64,000 bases of DNA from Butyrivibrio sp. NC2002 (GTDB lineage: Bacteria; Bacillota; Clostridia; Lachnospirales; Lachnospiraceae), in NCBI RefSeq assembly GCF_000702265.1, contig NZ_JNKZ01000011.1, positions 1 through 64,000 of the forward strand. The letters are read 5' to 3'. Below the pieces are notes generated by a model. It saw only the letters and a list, made by a program, of their open reading frames with translations, searched no databases and was not told where the DNA came from. Numbering within the stretch: position 1 is the first letter of the stretch; each line of letters opens with the position of its first letter. Of this stretch, positions 1 through 7,777 are shown one piece after another. Position numbers and translations under genes: made by a program.

Positions 1-187
<187 letters not shown>

Positions 188-401
188 AAATATCTATCTC
201 TTCACCTCTCGGTGATTTGATCGTTCGTCTGACCAGAACTAAAGCTTGGCTTTGTTCTGTCCGTTTTACCTTTGTTAGGTTTTGTTCTCTGAATATTCTT
301 TAATGGAATTTTCAGGGTTGCATTACTATTTTATTGTCAATGTGCTTAAATACTGGGCTTCCGAGCTTTTTTGTTGTTTGCCGTGCGCCGCAGCGATATT
401 T

Positions 402-430
402 AATATATCACTCCCCTATATACATGTCAA
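402..430 (-). promoter_or_regulatory. rRNA operon promoter
   Basis: On the minus strand there is a consensus -35 TTGACA (430-425), a spacer of exactly 17 bases and a -10 TATATT (407-402). It faces the 16S gene. The stretch 188-401 between promoter and 16S is the leader that is processed away; I see no coding potential in it. Confidence 0.85.
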
Positions 431-451
431 CAACAATTTTCAACTTTTTTT

Positions 452-487
452 AAAAAAAATTGCAGTTTCCTTAGAAACCGCAATTTT
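452..487 (-). terminator. Intrinsic terminator of the U32-like gene unit
   Basis: Read on the minus strand: a 10-bp stem TTGCGGTTTC / GAAACTGCAA with loop TAAG and one G-U pair, followed by eight T residues. It lies about 50 bases after the stop of the 540-1484 gene and just upstream of the rRNA promoter, insulating the two units. Confidence 0.85.
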
Positions 488-539
488 ACTGGCTTTACCA
501 GAAATATTTTTTTGTAATTTTTGGTTGTTTTAATGCAAA

Positions 540-1484
540 TCAAGCTGTTCTGGGCTTATTTACCTGAATAATTTTTGATGCTTCAAGATTTCGTAATAAT
601 AGAAGTCTTGCTTCTCCTACGCACTCAGGCTTTAACATATAATGACAATACGTTTCTATTAAAGAGAAGAGATTAGCTGTTCTTCCCTCTATCTTAAAGT
701 TATTTATTCCCATAGGAACATATTTCTCCCACATAAGCTCAGGCGAAATATATGTATTATAGTCTTGTATGGTATAAATGCAGTTTTTATCTCCATATTC
801 GCACTTCCACGGAATAAGAGGTTTTTGCTTATCCTTGGGAAGTTTGCGGTTCTCTCTGATTATATTCTGGTTCATTGCAATATTTTTGTAATGATCACCT
901 CTCCTGTGGCAATCAGGTACACAACATGCATTTACAAGAACTTCCAGTTTTTCCTTGTGCTGAATTTTTTCTATAATATCCCACTGATTATTCATATTAT
1001 AATCAAGTACGACATATTTATAGTCTTTCTCAAGTTCAGCGTTAAGTGAATCCAGGTCTTTTATTTCTTTGCAGGTTGTAGAATCGATTTTATATGAAGG
1101 ATAGTTTTTTCTAATATATTCTTCTAGTATAGGTGAAAAAACAAGAACCTCATTATTTCCATTATCTCCCGCTTTCATACAGAAGTTGCAAAAAGGATCA
1201 TCTAAGTCTTCTTCTGTTATCAAGGGGTTGGTAAATGTATATCTAACAGGAACACCTTGCGCGTTAATGCTGCTTATTACTCTCTTAACAAAAGCCTCAT
1301 CACATTGATCGTTTGTGATAAGTCTGCCTCCGTTCCATAATGAAAAAGGAAATGAGCCGAAGAAAGATGCTATTTCGACGCCCTCTCTAAAATACTGAGG
1401 ATATTGTTTTAACATGCTCATCCAAAACATGTTTAACGGGTAATTATATCTTAACCCCGGAAGATGAAATCTTACTGTACTCAT
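540..1484 (-). CDS. Peptidase U32-like (collagenase-like barrel) protein
   Basis: About 314 residues. The C-terminal stretch with GINNFKIEGRT resembles the conserved U32 signature region, in which a Gly/Asn-rich turn precedes an IEGR motif. The N-terminal half has the FGSFPFSLWNGGRL pattern and INAQGVPVRYTFTNPLI typical of such barrel proteins. Eight or more cysteines (CNFC, CC-x2-PDC, and two more around residues 220-235) could bind an iron-sulfur cluster, as U32 proteins of the UbiU/UbiV and RlhA type do; that part is inference. The start was moved to the ATG at 1484, eight bases after a perfect AGGAGG; the TTG just before it is too close. It follows the FakA-like gene by 21 bases and shares its promoter. 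Substrate unknown. Confidence 0.6.
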   Translation of the reverse strand: MSTVRFHLPGLRYNYPLNMFWMSMLKQYPQYFREGVEIASFFGSFPFSLWNGGRLITNDQCDEAFVKRVISSINAQGVPVRYTFTNPLITEEDLDDPFCNFCMKAGDNGNNEVLVFSPILEEYIRKNYPSYKIDSTTCKEIKDLDSLNAELEKDYKYVVLDYNMNNQWDIIEKIQHKEKLEVLVNACCVPDCHRRGDHYKNIAMNQNIIRENRKLPKDKQKPLIPWKCEYGDKNCIYTIQDYNTYISPELMWEKYVPMGINNFKIEGRTANLFSLIETYCHYMLKPECVGEARLLLLRNLEASKIIQVNKPRTA

Positions 1485-1505
1485 CAAAAAAGCCTCCTGG
1501 AATCT

Positions 1506-1799
1506 TTATCCCTGCATTCCTGCAGATTGTCTAATCATATCTTCTACTACAATGTCGTAGATTTCTCCTACAGTATTGCAGTATTCAAGAACTTTCCATG
1601 GTTCATTTGTATGGAAATGGATTTTGATTATTTCCTCATCTCCGGCAACAATTAAACTGTTTCCTTCAAAATGTTCCATGATGTAGTCCTGAATCTTATC
1701 TTCATCAAGATCTTCATCTCTTCTGTCAATTAAAAGCTGAGTATCATATCTGTATGCAAATGCATCATCTTCAGCATCAATATTTACAAAATCTGCCAT
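1506..1799 (-). CDS. Standalone FakA/YloV C-terminal (DAK1-like) domain protein
   Basis: A 97-residue protein consisting only of the tail domain of the fatty-acid kinase FakA/YloV. The diagnostic part is GDEEIIKIHFHTNEPWKVLE followed by YCNTVGEIYDIVVEDM, matching the GDxxxxKVHxHTxxPxxVLE pattern of that domain. The DhaL-type ATP-binding domain that gives FakA its kinase activity is missing, so it cannot be a kinase alone. The ATG at 1799 was chosen because AGGAGG (1809-1814, minus) lies nine bases upstream; an upstream in-frame start would put that site inside the gene. First gene of a two-gene unit with the U32-like gene. Role unknown; binding an acyl-phosphate or a FakB-type partner is speculation. 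Confidence 0.7.
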   Translation of the reverse strand: MADFVNIDAEDDAFAYRYDTQLLIDRRDEDLDEDKIQDYIMEHFEGNSLIVAGDEEIIKIHFHTNEPWKVLEYCNTVGEIYDIVVEDMIRQSAGMQG

Positions 1800-1841
1800 T
1801 AAGTATTTCCTCCTGTATATCAATTTTGCAGTCCGCTAACA

Positions 1842-1871
1842 ATTATAATGCTTTAGTTACTATTATTACAA
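1842..1871 (-). promoter_or_regulatory. Promoter of the FakA-like/U32-like unit
   Basis: Minus strand: -35 TTGTAA (1871-1866), 18-base spacer, -10 TATAAT (1847-1842), about 40 bases before the start codon at 1799. The neighbouring divergent promoter for the alcohol dehydrogenase is at 1940-1968. Confidence 0.6.
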
Positions 1872-1939
1872 TGCCTAATTATTTTTATTTCATATATTAT
1901 ATAAATATACAAATGATACATATTTTTATCTAAATTCAA

Positions 1940-1968
1940 TTGAATTTTATGCACTTTTTATATATAAT
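1940..1968 (+). promoter_or_regulatory. Promoter of the iron alcohol dehydrogenase gene
   Basis: Plus strand: -35 TTGAAT (1940-1945), 17-base spacer, -10 TATAAT (1963-1968). Transcription would begin near 1975, leaving an untranslated leader of about 100 bases that contains the inverted repeat at 2004-2053. Confidence 0.7.
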
Positions 1969-2003
1969 GAAATAGGGTTACGTTATTTTTTTAACATAGT
2001 GTG

Positions 2004-2053
2004 ATTTGTGATTTTTCTTGTAATTTATATATGTAGGATCTCAAATCACAAAT
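2004..2053 (+). promoter_or_regulatory. Inverted repeat in the alcohol dehydrogenase leader
   Basis: ATTTGTGATTT (2004-2014) is perfectly complementary to AAATCACAAAT (2043-2053), separated by 28 bases and ending about 10 bases before the AGGAGG ribosome binding site. It could be an operator with two half-sites or an mRNA hairpin that affects translation. No known regulator can be named from the sequence. Confidence 0.5.
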
Positions 2054-2075
2054 TTTATTGTAGGAGGTATTTTGC

Positions 2076-3293
2076 ATGTCACGTTTTACACTACCAAGAG
2101 ATATTTATCATGGCAAAGGGGCTCTGGAAGCACTAAAAACCTTTGAAGGAAAACGCGCTATCATTTGTGTTGGTGGCGGTTCCATGAAAAGGGGAGGATT
2201 CCTTCAGAAGGTTGAAGATTATTTAAAGGAAGCCGGCATGGAAGTTGAGCTCTTTGAAGGCATAGAGCCTGATCCTTCAGTTGAAACTGTTATGAAAGGT
2301 GCTGAGGCTATGCAGAAATTCCAGCCTGACTGGATAGTAGCAATTGGTGGCGGTTCACCGATTGATGCAGCAAAAGCAATGTGGATCAAATATGAATATC
2401 CGGAAACTACATTCGAGGATATGTGCAAGGTCTTTGGTCTTCCCAAGCTTCGTACAAAGGCAAAATTCTGCGCTATCTCTTCTACTTCCGGAACTGCTAC
2501 AGAGGTTACCGCATTTTCAATCATTACAGATTATCAGAAGGGTATCAAATATCCTATAGCAGATTTTGAGATCACACCTGATGTTGCTATTGTTGATCCC
2601 GATCTTGCTCACACAATGCCCAAAAAACTTGTAGCACATACAGGTATGGATGCTATGACTCATGCCGTAGAAGCATACGTATCTACAGCTAACTGTGATT
2701 ACACAGATCCTCTTGCTATCCATGCAATAGAGATGATCCAGGATAACCTTGTTAAATCCTATAATGAAGACATGGATGCCAGAGATAGGATGCACAACGC
2801 ACAGTGTCTTGCAGGTATGGCATTCTCCAATGCTCTTCTTGGAATCGTTCACTCCATGGCACATAAGACAGGTGCTGTATTTGCTGACCTTGGTGCACAC
2901 ATTATCCATGGTGCTGCAAATGCTATGTATCTCCCTAAGGTTGTTGCATTCAACGCAAAAGATGAGACAGCTAAGAAACGTTATGGTGTAATAGCTGATT
3001 ACATGCACCTCGGCGGATCTAATGATGATGAAAAAGTAGATCTACTTATCAAATACTTAAGAAAGATGAATGATGATCTGAATATACCTCACAGCATAAA
3101 TCACTATGGTGCTGATGGTCTTCCTGCAGATCAGGGATTTGTTCCCGAAGATGTATTCCTTGAAAGGCTTCATGATATTGCAGCAAATGCTTTGCTTGAT
3201 GCCTGCACAGGATCAAATCCTCGCCAGCCAAGTCAGGAAGAAATGGAAAAGCTGCTTAAGTGCTGCTATTACGATACAGAAGTTGATTTTTAA
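2076..3293 (+). CDS. Iron-containing alcohol dehydrogenase (butanol/ethanol type)
   Basis: 405 residues, the usual length for group III alcohol dehydrogenases and close to the C-terminal half of AdhE. The NAD(P) phosphate loop appears as GGGSPIDAAKAM near residue 90. GTATEVTAFSIITD and HTGMDAMTHAVEAY are family signatures. Predicted iron ligands are the Asp in VDPDLAH, the His of THAVEAY, the His of GIVHSMAHKTGA and the His of HIIHGAANA. It would reduce acetaldehyde or butyraldehyde to the alcohol in the cytoplasm, disposing of NAD(P)H during fermentation. ATG at 2076 has TAGGAGG ten bases upstream. Monocistronic: own promoter, long leader and terminator at 3300-3333. Cofactor and chain-length preference cannot be read off. 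Confidence 0.92.
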   Translation: MSRFTLPRDIYHGKGALEALKTFEGKRAIICVGGGSMKRGGFLQKVEDYLKEAGMEVELFEGIEPDPSVETVMKGAEAMQKFQPDWIVAIGGGSPIDAAKAMWIKYEYPETTFEDMCKVFGLPKLRTKAKFCAISSTSGTATEVTAFSIITDYQKGIKYPIADFEITPDVAIVDPDLAHTMPKKLVAHTGMDAMTHAVEAYVSTANCDYTDPLAIHAIEMIQDNLVKSYNEDMDARDRMHNAQCLAGMAFSNALLGIVHSMAHKTGAVFADLGAHIIHGAANAMYLPKVVAFNAKDETAKKRYGVIADYMHLGGSNDDEKVDLLIKYLRKMNDDLNIPHSINHYGADGLPADQGFVPEDVFLERLHDIAANALLDACTGSNPRQPSQEEMEKLLKCCYYDTEVDF

Positions 3294-3299
3294 TTTAAA

Positions 3300-3333
3300 A
3301 ATGCAGGTTGGATTTATTCCAGCCTGCATTTTT
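3300..3333. terminator. Bidirectional terminator between adh and recX
   Basis: 13-bp stem AATGCAGGTTGGA / TCCAGCCTGCATT with one G-U pair and loop TTTAT, followed by TTTTT on plus. On minus it is followed by TTTTTAAATT. It ends the alcohol dehydrogenase transcript and also recX, whose TAA stop (3314-3316) lies in the loop, so one arm encodes the last RecX residues. Confidence 0.85.
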
Positions 3334-3943
3334 CATATTCTGTCATCGCTTTTTGAATAACATCATTTCCAAAGCCTTTTCTATATAGGAATGCTCTGAG
3401 TTTCTGATTTTCCTCAAAAGTAGTTGTATCTGGATCGTACTTTTTCTTTTGTAAAAGCTTTATGCACATTTGTATTTCCGGATTTTCATCAATCTCGCTA
3501 TAACAATCCTCAAAAGCCGACTCTATAATTTCATTGGAAATTCCTTTAGAAATAAGATCCTGCTTAATCCTATTCTTGCTACGTATATTCATGTGGTATG
3601 AAATGTAATCCGTAGCATATCTGTTATCATCTAAATAGCGCATACCCTTAAGATAATCTATAGCTTCATCTATTATTTCTGCGGGATACTCACCTTCTTT
3701 TAGTTTTTGCCTCAGCTTGTATTCTGTATAATCTCTTTTTTGAAGAAGATTCATAGCTCTTAGCTTAGCTCTCTTTGGAAGTACCTGTTCCATTATTTCT
3801 GAAAAAACAGGTGAGGATATTTCCTCGCCTGTTTTTAAATGGAGCTCTCGAATCTCTCCCTTGTATAGGATAAAGGCAAACTCTCCATCAATAAAAATCT
3901 TCGATCTTTTATTGTCAAAGGGCACGATATCCGTAACAATCAT
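3314..3943 (-). CDS. recX: Recombination regulator RecX
   Basis: 209 residues. RecX binds the RecA filament groove and modulates its ATPase and strand-exchange activity. The protein shows the tandem three-helix repeats of the family: YTEYKLRQKLKEGEYPAE, then YLKGMRYLDDNRYATDYI and KGISNEIIESAFED, ending with a LRAFLYRKGFGNDVIQKAM repeat. The MRYLDDNRYA pattern is a common RecX hallmark. It lies three bases after recA; the ribosome binding site GAGGT is formed by the last two RecA codons, so expression is coupled to the SOS-controlled recA transcript. The stop lies inside the terminator loop. Confidence 0.92.
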   Translation of the reverse strand: MIVTDIVPFDNKRSKIFIDGEFAFILYKGEIRELHLKTGEEISSPVFSEIMEQVLPKRAKLRAMNLLQKRDYTEYKLRQKLKEGEYPAEIIDEAIDYLKGMRYLDDNRYATDYISYHMNIRSKNRIKQDLISKGISNEIIESAFEDCYSEIDENPEIQMCIKLLQKKKYDPDTTTFEENQKLRAFLYRKGFGNDVIQKAMTEYEKCRLE

Positions 3944-3946
3944 TTA

Positions 3947-5017
3947 TTATACCTCTTCTGCCTTTGAAGCTTTGGATGATTTCTTGGCAGGAGCTTCCTC
4001 CTTCTTTACAGTAAGAGCATCTTCCTGCAGTCCGTAATGAGCTCTTACCTTTGCAGTTACTTCTGCAAGAATATCAGGATGCTCCTCAAGATATGTCTTG
4101 GCATTCTCTCGTCCCTGGCCGATTTTCTCATTATTATACTGATACCATGCACCGCTCTTATTGATAATGTCTACACTTGCTGCAAGATCAAGAACATCTC
4201 CTGTATATGAGATTCCTTTTCCATACATAATATCAAACTCAGCTTCCTTAAACGGAGGTGCGATCTTATTCTTAACTATTTTTACGCGTGTTCTGTTACC
4301 GATAGATTCGCCGCTTTGCTTAATGGTTTCAATTCTTCTTACATCCATTCTTACTGAAGAATAGAATTTAAGAGCTCTACCACCAGTTGTTGTCTCAGGG
4401 TTGCCGAACATTACACCAACCTTCTCACGAAGCTGGTTAATGAATATAACTGTACAGTTGGACTTGCTGATAACTGCAGTAAGTTTACGAAGAGCCTGTG
4501 ACATAAGTCTGGCCTGAAGTCCCACATGAGAATCTCCCATGTCTCCATCAATTTCTGCTTTAGGTACAAGTGCTGCAACAGAGTCAACAACAACTATATC
4601 AATAGCACCTGATCTAACCATTGTTTCGCAGATTTCCAATGCCTGTTCTCCTGAGTCAGGCTGTGAAATATATAAATTATCTATATCTACGCCAATATTT
4701 TTAGCGTAAACAGGGTCAAGAGCATGCTCAGCATCAATAAATCCGGCAATTCCGCCTCTTTTCTGAACTTCAGCGATCATGTGAAGTGTAACTGTAGTTT
4801 TACCACTGGATTCAGGTCCATATATCTCTACTATACGTCCCTTGGGTATTCCGCCAAGGCCAAGAGCTATATCAAGGCTCAATGATCCTGTAGGAATTGT
4901 CTCCACGTTCATCTGGGCAGATGAATCACCAAGTTTCATCACAGCTCCTTTGCCAAACTGTTTCTCAATCTGTCCAAGTGCTGCTTCTAATGCTTTTTGC
5001 TTATCTTCTCTTTCCAT
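3947..5017 (-). CDS. recA: Recombinase RecA
   Basis: 356 residues, full length. It catalyses ATP-dependent strand exchange and stimulates LexA self-cleavage. Visible elements: the Walker [10 protein letters not shown] near residue 67, the MAW-type signature [14 protein letters not shown], loop L1/L2 region [19 protein letters not shown] and [20 protein letters not shown], and a Lys/Ala-rich C-terminal tail ending [11 protein letters not shown]. The start ATG has GAAGGAGATT upstream. First gene of a recA-recX unit with two LexA boxes in its promoter. Confidence 0.98.
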   Translation of the reverse strand: MEREDKQKALEAALGQIEKQFGKGAVMKLGDSSAQMNVETIPTGSLSLDIALGLGGIPKGRIVEIYGPESSGKTTVTLHMIAEVQKRGGIAGFIDAEHALDPVYAKNIGVDIDNLYISQPDSGEQALEICETMVRSGAIDIVVVDSVAALVPKAEIDGDMGDSHVGLQARLMSQALRKLTAVISKSNCTVIFINQLREKVGVMFGNPETTTGGRALKFYSSVRMDVRRIETIKQSGESIGNRTRVKIVKNKIAPPFKEAEFDIMYGKGISYTGDVLDLAASVDIINKSGAWYQYNNEKIGQGRENAKTYLEEHPDILAEVTAKVRAHYGLQEDALTVKKEEAPAKKSSKASKAEEV

Positions 5018-5037
5018 ACTAATCTCCTTCTTTTTCA

Positions 5038-5085
5038 GAACAAACGTTCTAAGATGATATTAAAACAAATGTTCGAAACTGTCAA
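5038..5085 (-). promoter_or_regulatory. recA promoter with two LexA (SOS) boxes
   Basis: Minus strand: -35 TTGACA (5085-5080), 17-base spacer, -10 TAATAT (5062-5057). One SOS box fills the spacer: CGAACATTTGTTT (5075-5063), close to the Bacillus consensus CGAACN4GTTCG. A second, perfect GAACAAACGTTC lies at 5038-5049, around the expected transcription start. LexA on either site would block polymerase, so recA-recX should be strongly SOS-inducible. Confidence 0.85.
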
Positions 5086-5358
5086 CTTGTTTTTTACTTA
5101 TTTTTTCTTATTTGGGAATGATAAATATGAGCAAAGATTTACTCATTCTATTTAAATAGTTCTTCTTTGCCGAATATTCAAATGAAAAAGTTCGCATCTG
5201 TAAACATTTGAAAATATTTATCTTTCCTCAAAACTCAAAAACTAAAAATGGAATATACGGCGATTCACCGTAGTCAAGACTTTTGTATATTACAAAAATT
5301 CAACATATGTGTCAATAGCAAAATCCCCTCATAAGTCTCAAAACTTTTTTATATAACA
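5086..5358. other. Non-coding AT-rich spacer upstream of recA
   Basis: About 270 bases between the recA promoter and the end of the 5359-5769 gene. I see no credible ORF. Two small hairpins are present (TACGG/CCGTA near 5260 and TTTTGTA/TACAAAA near 5282-5298), but neither is followed by a T run, so no clear terminator for the upstream unit was found. Confidence 0.5.
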
Positions 5359-5769
5359 TTAAACAGAAAACATCAAAAGCCCCAGTTTTGACAGTATCAG
5401 CTCCCGTATAATAAAGCCTTTTTCTTCTTTTTCTTCTAAGGAAAAGGAAGAAAGCTGATCCATGGTGTAAACAGATTCGGTGTATCTGTCTGTCGTGCCT
5501 TTTTTGTATTGAGTAACACGCACCTTCGCCTTAAGCTGTTTAAAAACTCTCCACTCAGGGCTGTTATTGTCCAGATGATAAAGATGACTTTCAAGTGTGC
5601 TGCTTTCATCAAGATCTCTTAATATATATCTCTCAAGAATAGTCTTAAACTTAAAAGGTGCCATCTCGTCATCTATGATCTCTTTGTAGGATAGTCTTCC
5701 TCCAAAGTAGTATCTTGATACATCCTGCATTATATATTTGAAATCGTCTTCATTAACTATGTTATACAA
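5359..5769 (-). CDS. Hypothetical protein, partner of the sigma-like gene
   Basis: 136 residues, no family recognised. Charged and probably soluble, predicted mostly helical, with YYFGGRLSYKEII and FKTILERYILRDLDES as its most distinctive stretches. The start is a TTG two bases after the sigma-like gene's stop, with AAGGA nine bases upstream inside that gene, so the two are translationally coupled and probably act together. No membrane segment or signal peptide. Confidence 0.55.
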   Translation of the reverse strand: MYNIVNEDDFKYIMQDVSRYYFGGRLSYKEIIDDEMAPFKFKTILERYILRDLDESSTLESHLYHLDNNSPEWRVFKQLKAKVRVTQYKKGTTDRYTESVYTMDQLSSFSLEEKEEKGFIIRELILSKLGLLMFSV

Positions 5770-5771
5770 AA

Positions 5772-6536
5772 TCAGTTTTCCTTCTCGGGTTTATAGTCAA
5801 TATCCTCAATCTGGTTGCCGCTTACTTTGATGGCTTCCAATATTTTGCCTCTATCCATTCCAGTCTCTTCACATAATTCGTCAACAGTGCAGCTGCGTCT
5901 TAGTTCCTGAGCCAGTTCTCTTGCCTTGTCGGCAACTTCCTGAACAAGTGCTACCGCTTTCTGACCTCTTGAAGTTTCAGCCATATCATCCTCGATCGCT
6001 GCTTCCATTGCATCCATTATTACCTGTCCCAGAAACCCTTCACATTCTGAGGGCTTATCGATTTCGGAAAGTTGTGTAACAGCTTTGGTAAGTGCTATGT
6101 TACCTTCACCTATAAGATCTTCCAGATATACTCCCTGTTCAGAATATAACTTGGCTATATCGACAACTGTTGAAAGGCTTATCTCTATAAGTCTGCCCTG
6201 GGCAGTTTTGTCCCCCGCCATAGCAGACATTATAATTGCTTCTTTCTCGCCTTCTGTAGCAGCTTCTATTCCTTTTAAATCCTCCAGGTAGTTTTCAAGA
6301 TAGCCTGATTCCTCACTTGTCAGATATTCAGATGGATCGATTGCTTCACCTATACCGATATTATGTTTTTTTAGATAATCCTTTATAAGATCAAACTGGC
6401 TATCACTTAGTTCAAGTTCCTCAAAGGCCTGATCTATCTCTTCCTGAGTTATCACACCTCCCTGCTTTCTTGCGCTTTTTGTAACATCTGCAAGAATACT
6501 TGCAAATAACTGTTCTTTATTTTCCAGATTACTCAT
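5772..6536 (-). CDS. Sigma-70-like protein lacking region 4
   Basis: 254 residues. Residues 8-64 resemble sigma region 1.1 (GGVITQEEIDQAFEELELS, then LKKHNIGIGE). Residues 95-143 resemble the start of region 2: RLIEISLSTVVDIAKLY and LEDLIGEGNIALTKAV correspond to the RLVxxNLRLVVxIAKxY and DLIQEGNxGLxxAV motifs. The aromatic -10-recognition helix (FSTYAxWWIRQAI type) is replaced by a divergent stretch. Residues 182-240 look like a region 3 helix-turn-helix (CTVDELCEETGMDRGKIL). Region 4, which contacts the -35 element and the polymerase flap, is missing. It may be a regulator derived from a sigma factor that binds core polymerase without ordinary promoter recognition; that is inference. ATG start with AAAGAGGAATAA upstream. 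Confidence 0.6.
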   Translation of the reverse strand: MSNLENKEQLFASILADVTKSARKQGGVITQEEIDQAFEELELSDSQFDLIKDYLKKHNIGIGEAIDPSEYLTSEESGYLENYLEDLKGIEAATEGEKEAIIMSAMAGDKTAQGRLIEISLSTVVDIAKLYSEQGVYLEDLIGEGNIALTKAVTQLSEIDKPSECEGFLGQVIMDAMEAAIEDDMAETSRGQKAVALVQEVADKARELAQELRRSCTVDELCEETGMDRGKILEAIKVSGNQIEDIDYKPEKEN

Positions 6537-6643
6537 TTATTCCTCTTTTTCTCATGAAGACTGCATTCCTTTAGTCGTTTCATGAATTCTCGAATTCGAT
6601 TTAATTAAATAATACTCACAAATATGTCCAATAAGTCGGACAC

Positions 6644-7525
6644 TTATTTTACATGCTCATGTGTAAAAAGATGGTCTTTGCAATATTCATAGTTGCCATT
6701 ACATTTTGAGCAGAATCTGAACTCACCGTCAGGATAATCCTCCTCAGTCCTTCCGCACACAGCACACTTATGCCTCGAGATTCCAGGCGGAGTCATCTTT
6801 ACCGACCTTTTAAACTGATTTCTTCTCTTGATCTCTCTGGGACGAAGGTGCATAAATCTGCCGCTTGTAAGCCAGAATATTGCAAATGTCATAAGTGAAG
6901 CCGCTATAGGCATAAACACATAATAAGCTCCGCGAACAAGACCGTTTAATGCTTCAAATGCAAGGTAAATGCCGTAGAAAATACCAAGCCACTTCATCTT
7001 GAGCGGAATAATAAACATAAACAAAATGACATTGTCAGGAAATGTTGCTGCAAATGCAAGCAAAATGGACATATTTATATAATATGTGCTCATGTATTGC
7101 ATCGAAATAAGCTGCATTAAACCGGCTATAGTCTCTTGGTTATCGGTTCCTACCTGAAAACATATTATTATGTATGTCAAAAATGCTGCAACGATCATGA
7201 GAATAAGTCCGGTAAATATATACAGGTTATACTTATATCGTCCCCATACACCCTCCATGGTCGTACCTATGGAATAATAAAAATACAGCATGATAAGTGT
7301 AAAGAAAATATTGGATCCGCCGCTGTTCGGAGGCACTAGTATCCATGAAACCAGTCTCCATACCTGACCATGCAATATTTTATACGGATCAAGCGTTAAA
7401 AAATCAAGTATTTGAACACCACTTGGTGCGTAATACAGGATATATCCAATTATGTAACATGCTATCAGTTTGATCGTCAGATTCTTGACAGCATATTTTC
7501 CAAACTTCTTTTCAAATTCACTCAT
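6644..7525 (-). CDS. Rhomboid-like membrane protein with C-terminal zinc-binding domain
   Basis: 293 residues. Roughly 1-225 carry about six hydrophobic segments with rhomboid-fold hallmarks: GQVWRLVSWILVPP at 53-66, and GTTMEGVWGRYKYNLYIFTG after the second segment. No GxSG serine motif or partner histidine is visible; the place is taken by FPDNVILFMFIIPLKMKWL (162-180), so it is probably an inactive, Derlin-like member. After a basic linker, 254-291 holds CAVC, CSKC, C282 and four candidate His ligands: a zinc-ribbon-like tail on the cytoplasmic side. GGGAG precedes the ATG. Function unknown; binding of membrane proteins is inference. Confidence 0.6.
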   Translation of the reverse strand: MSEFEKKFGKYAVKNLTIKLIACYIIGYILYYAPSGVQILDFLTLDPYKILHGQVWRLVSWILVPPNSGGSNIFFTLIMLYFYYSIGTTMEGVWGRYKYNLYIFTGLILMIVAAFLTYIIICFQVGTDNQETIAGLMQLISMQYMSTYYINMSILLAFAATFPDNVILFMFIIPLKMKWLGIFYGIYLAFEALNGLVRGAYYVFMPIAASLMTFAIFWLTSGRFMHLRPREIKRRNQFKRSVKMTPPGISRHKCAVCGRTEEDYPDGEFRFCSKCNGNYEYCKDHLFTHEHVK

Positions 7526-7545
7526 ATTTGTACTCCCATTTTATA

Positions 7546-7676
7546 GATTATTGTTTTTCATCAGAAAAACAATAATCGTACTGGACTAGGTCCTCGCGAA
7601 GCGAGGGGCGTATCCTGCAAAGCAGGATTCTTGCGGGCGATTTCCGCTTTTGCCCGCAAGAAGTTATGACTTCTTG
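7546..7676. repeat. Cluster of five consecutive hairpins
   Basis: Five inverted repeats follow one another with almost no spacing: GATTATTGTTTTT/AAAAACAATAATC (7546-7577, perfect 13 bp), CCTCGC/GCGAGG (7592-7606), ATCCTGC/GCAGGAT (7612-7628), TTGCGGGC/GCCCGCAA (7631-7659), and CAAGAAGT/ACTTCTTG (7657-7676). They lie between divergently transcribed genes, so they are not an ordinary end-of-gene terminator. GC content of the middle part is far above the surroundings. Could be a transposed non-coding element or a structured RNA. Confidence 0.65.
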
Positions 7677-7777
7677 CAGACATATGTAGAAATTCTAACA
7701 TAGATTATAGTTATTTGCACGAAAGAATTGCACAAACAAAGCCTTGCTAAAGCATCATTATTAAAGAGTTTGTTCAA

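Noticed and set aside
282..533. Plus-strand open frame of 83 codons
   Set aside because: It overlaps the rRNA promoter and the terminator of the opposite strand, has no ribosome binding site and is Cys/Phe-rich in a way typical of AT-rich non-coding DNA.
2004..2053. Rex operator for the alcohol dehydrogenase gene
   Set aside because: Rex sites are compact TTGTTAA-N4-TTAACAA type palindromes; here the half-sites are 28 bases apart and read ATTTGTGATTT.
6537..6600. Sixteen-codon leader peptide before the sigma-like gene (MKRLKECSLHEKKRNK)
   Set aside because: Its stop overlaps the next start, which is suggestive, but it has no ribosome binding site of its own.
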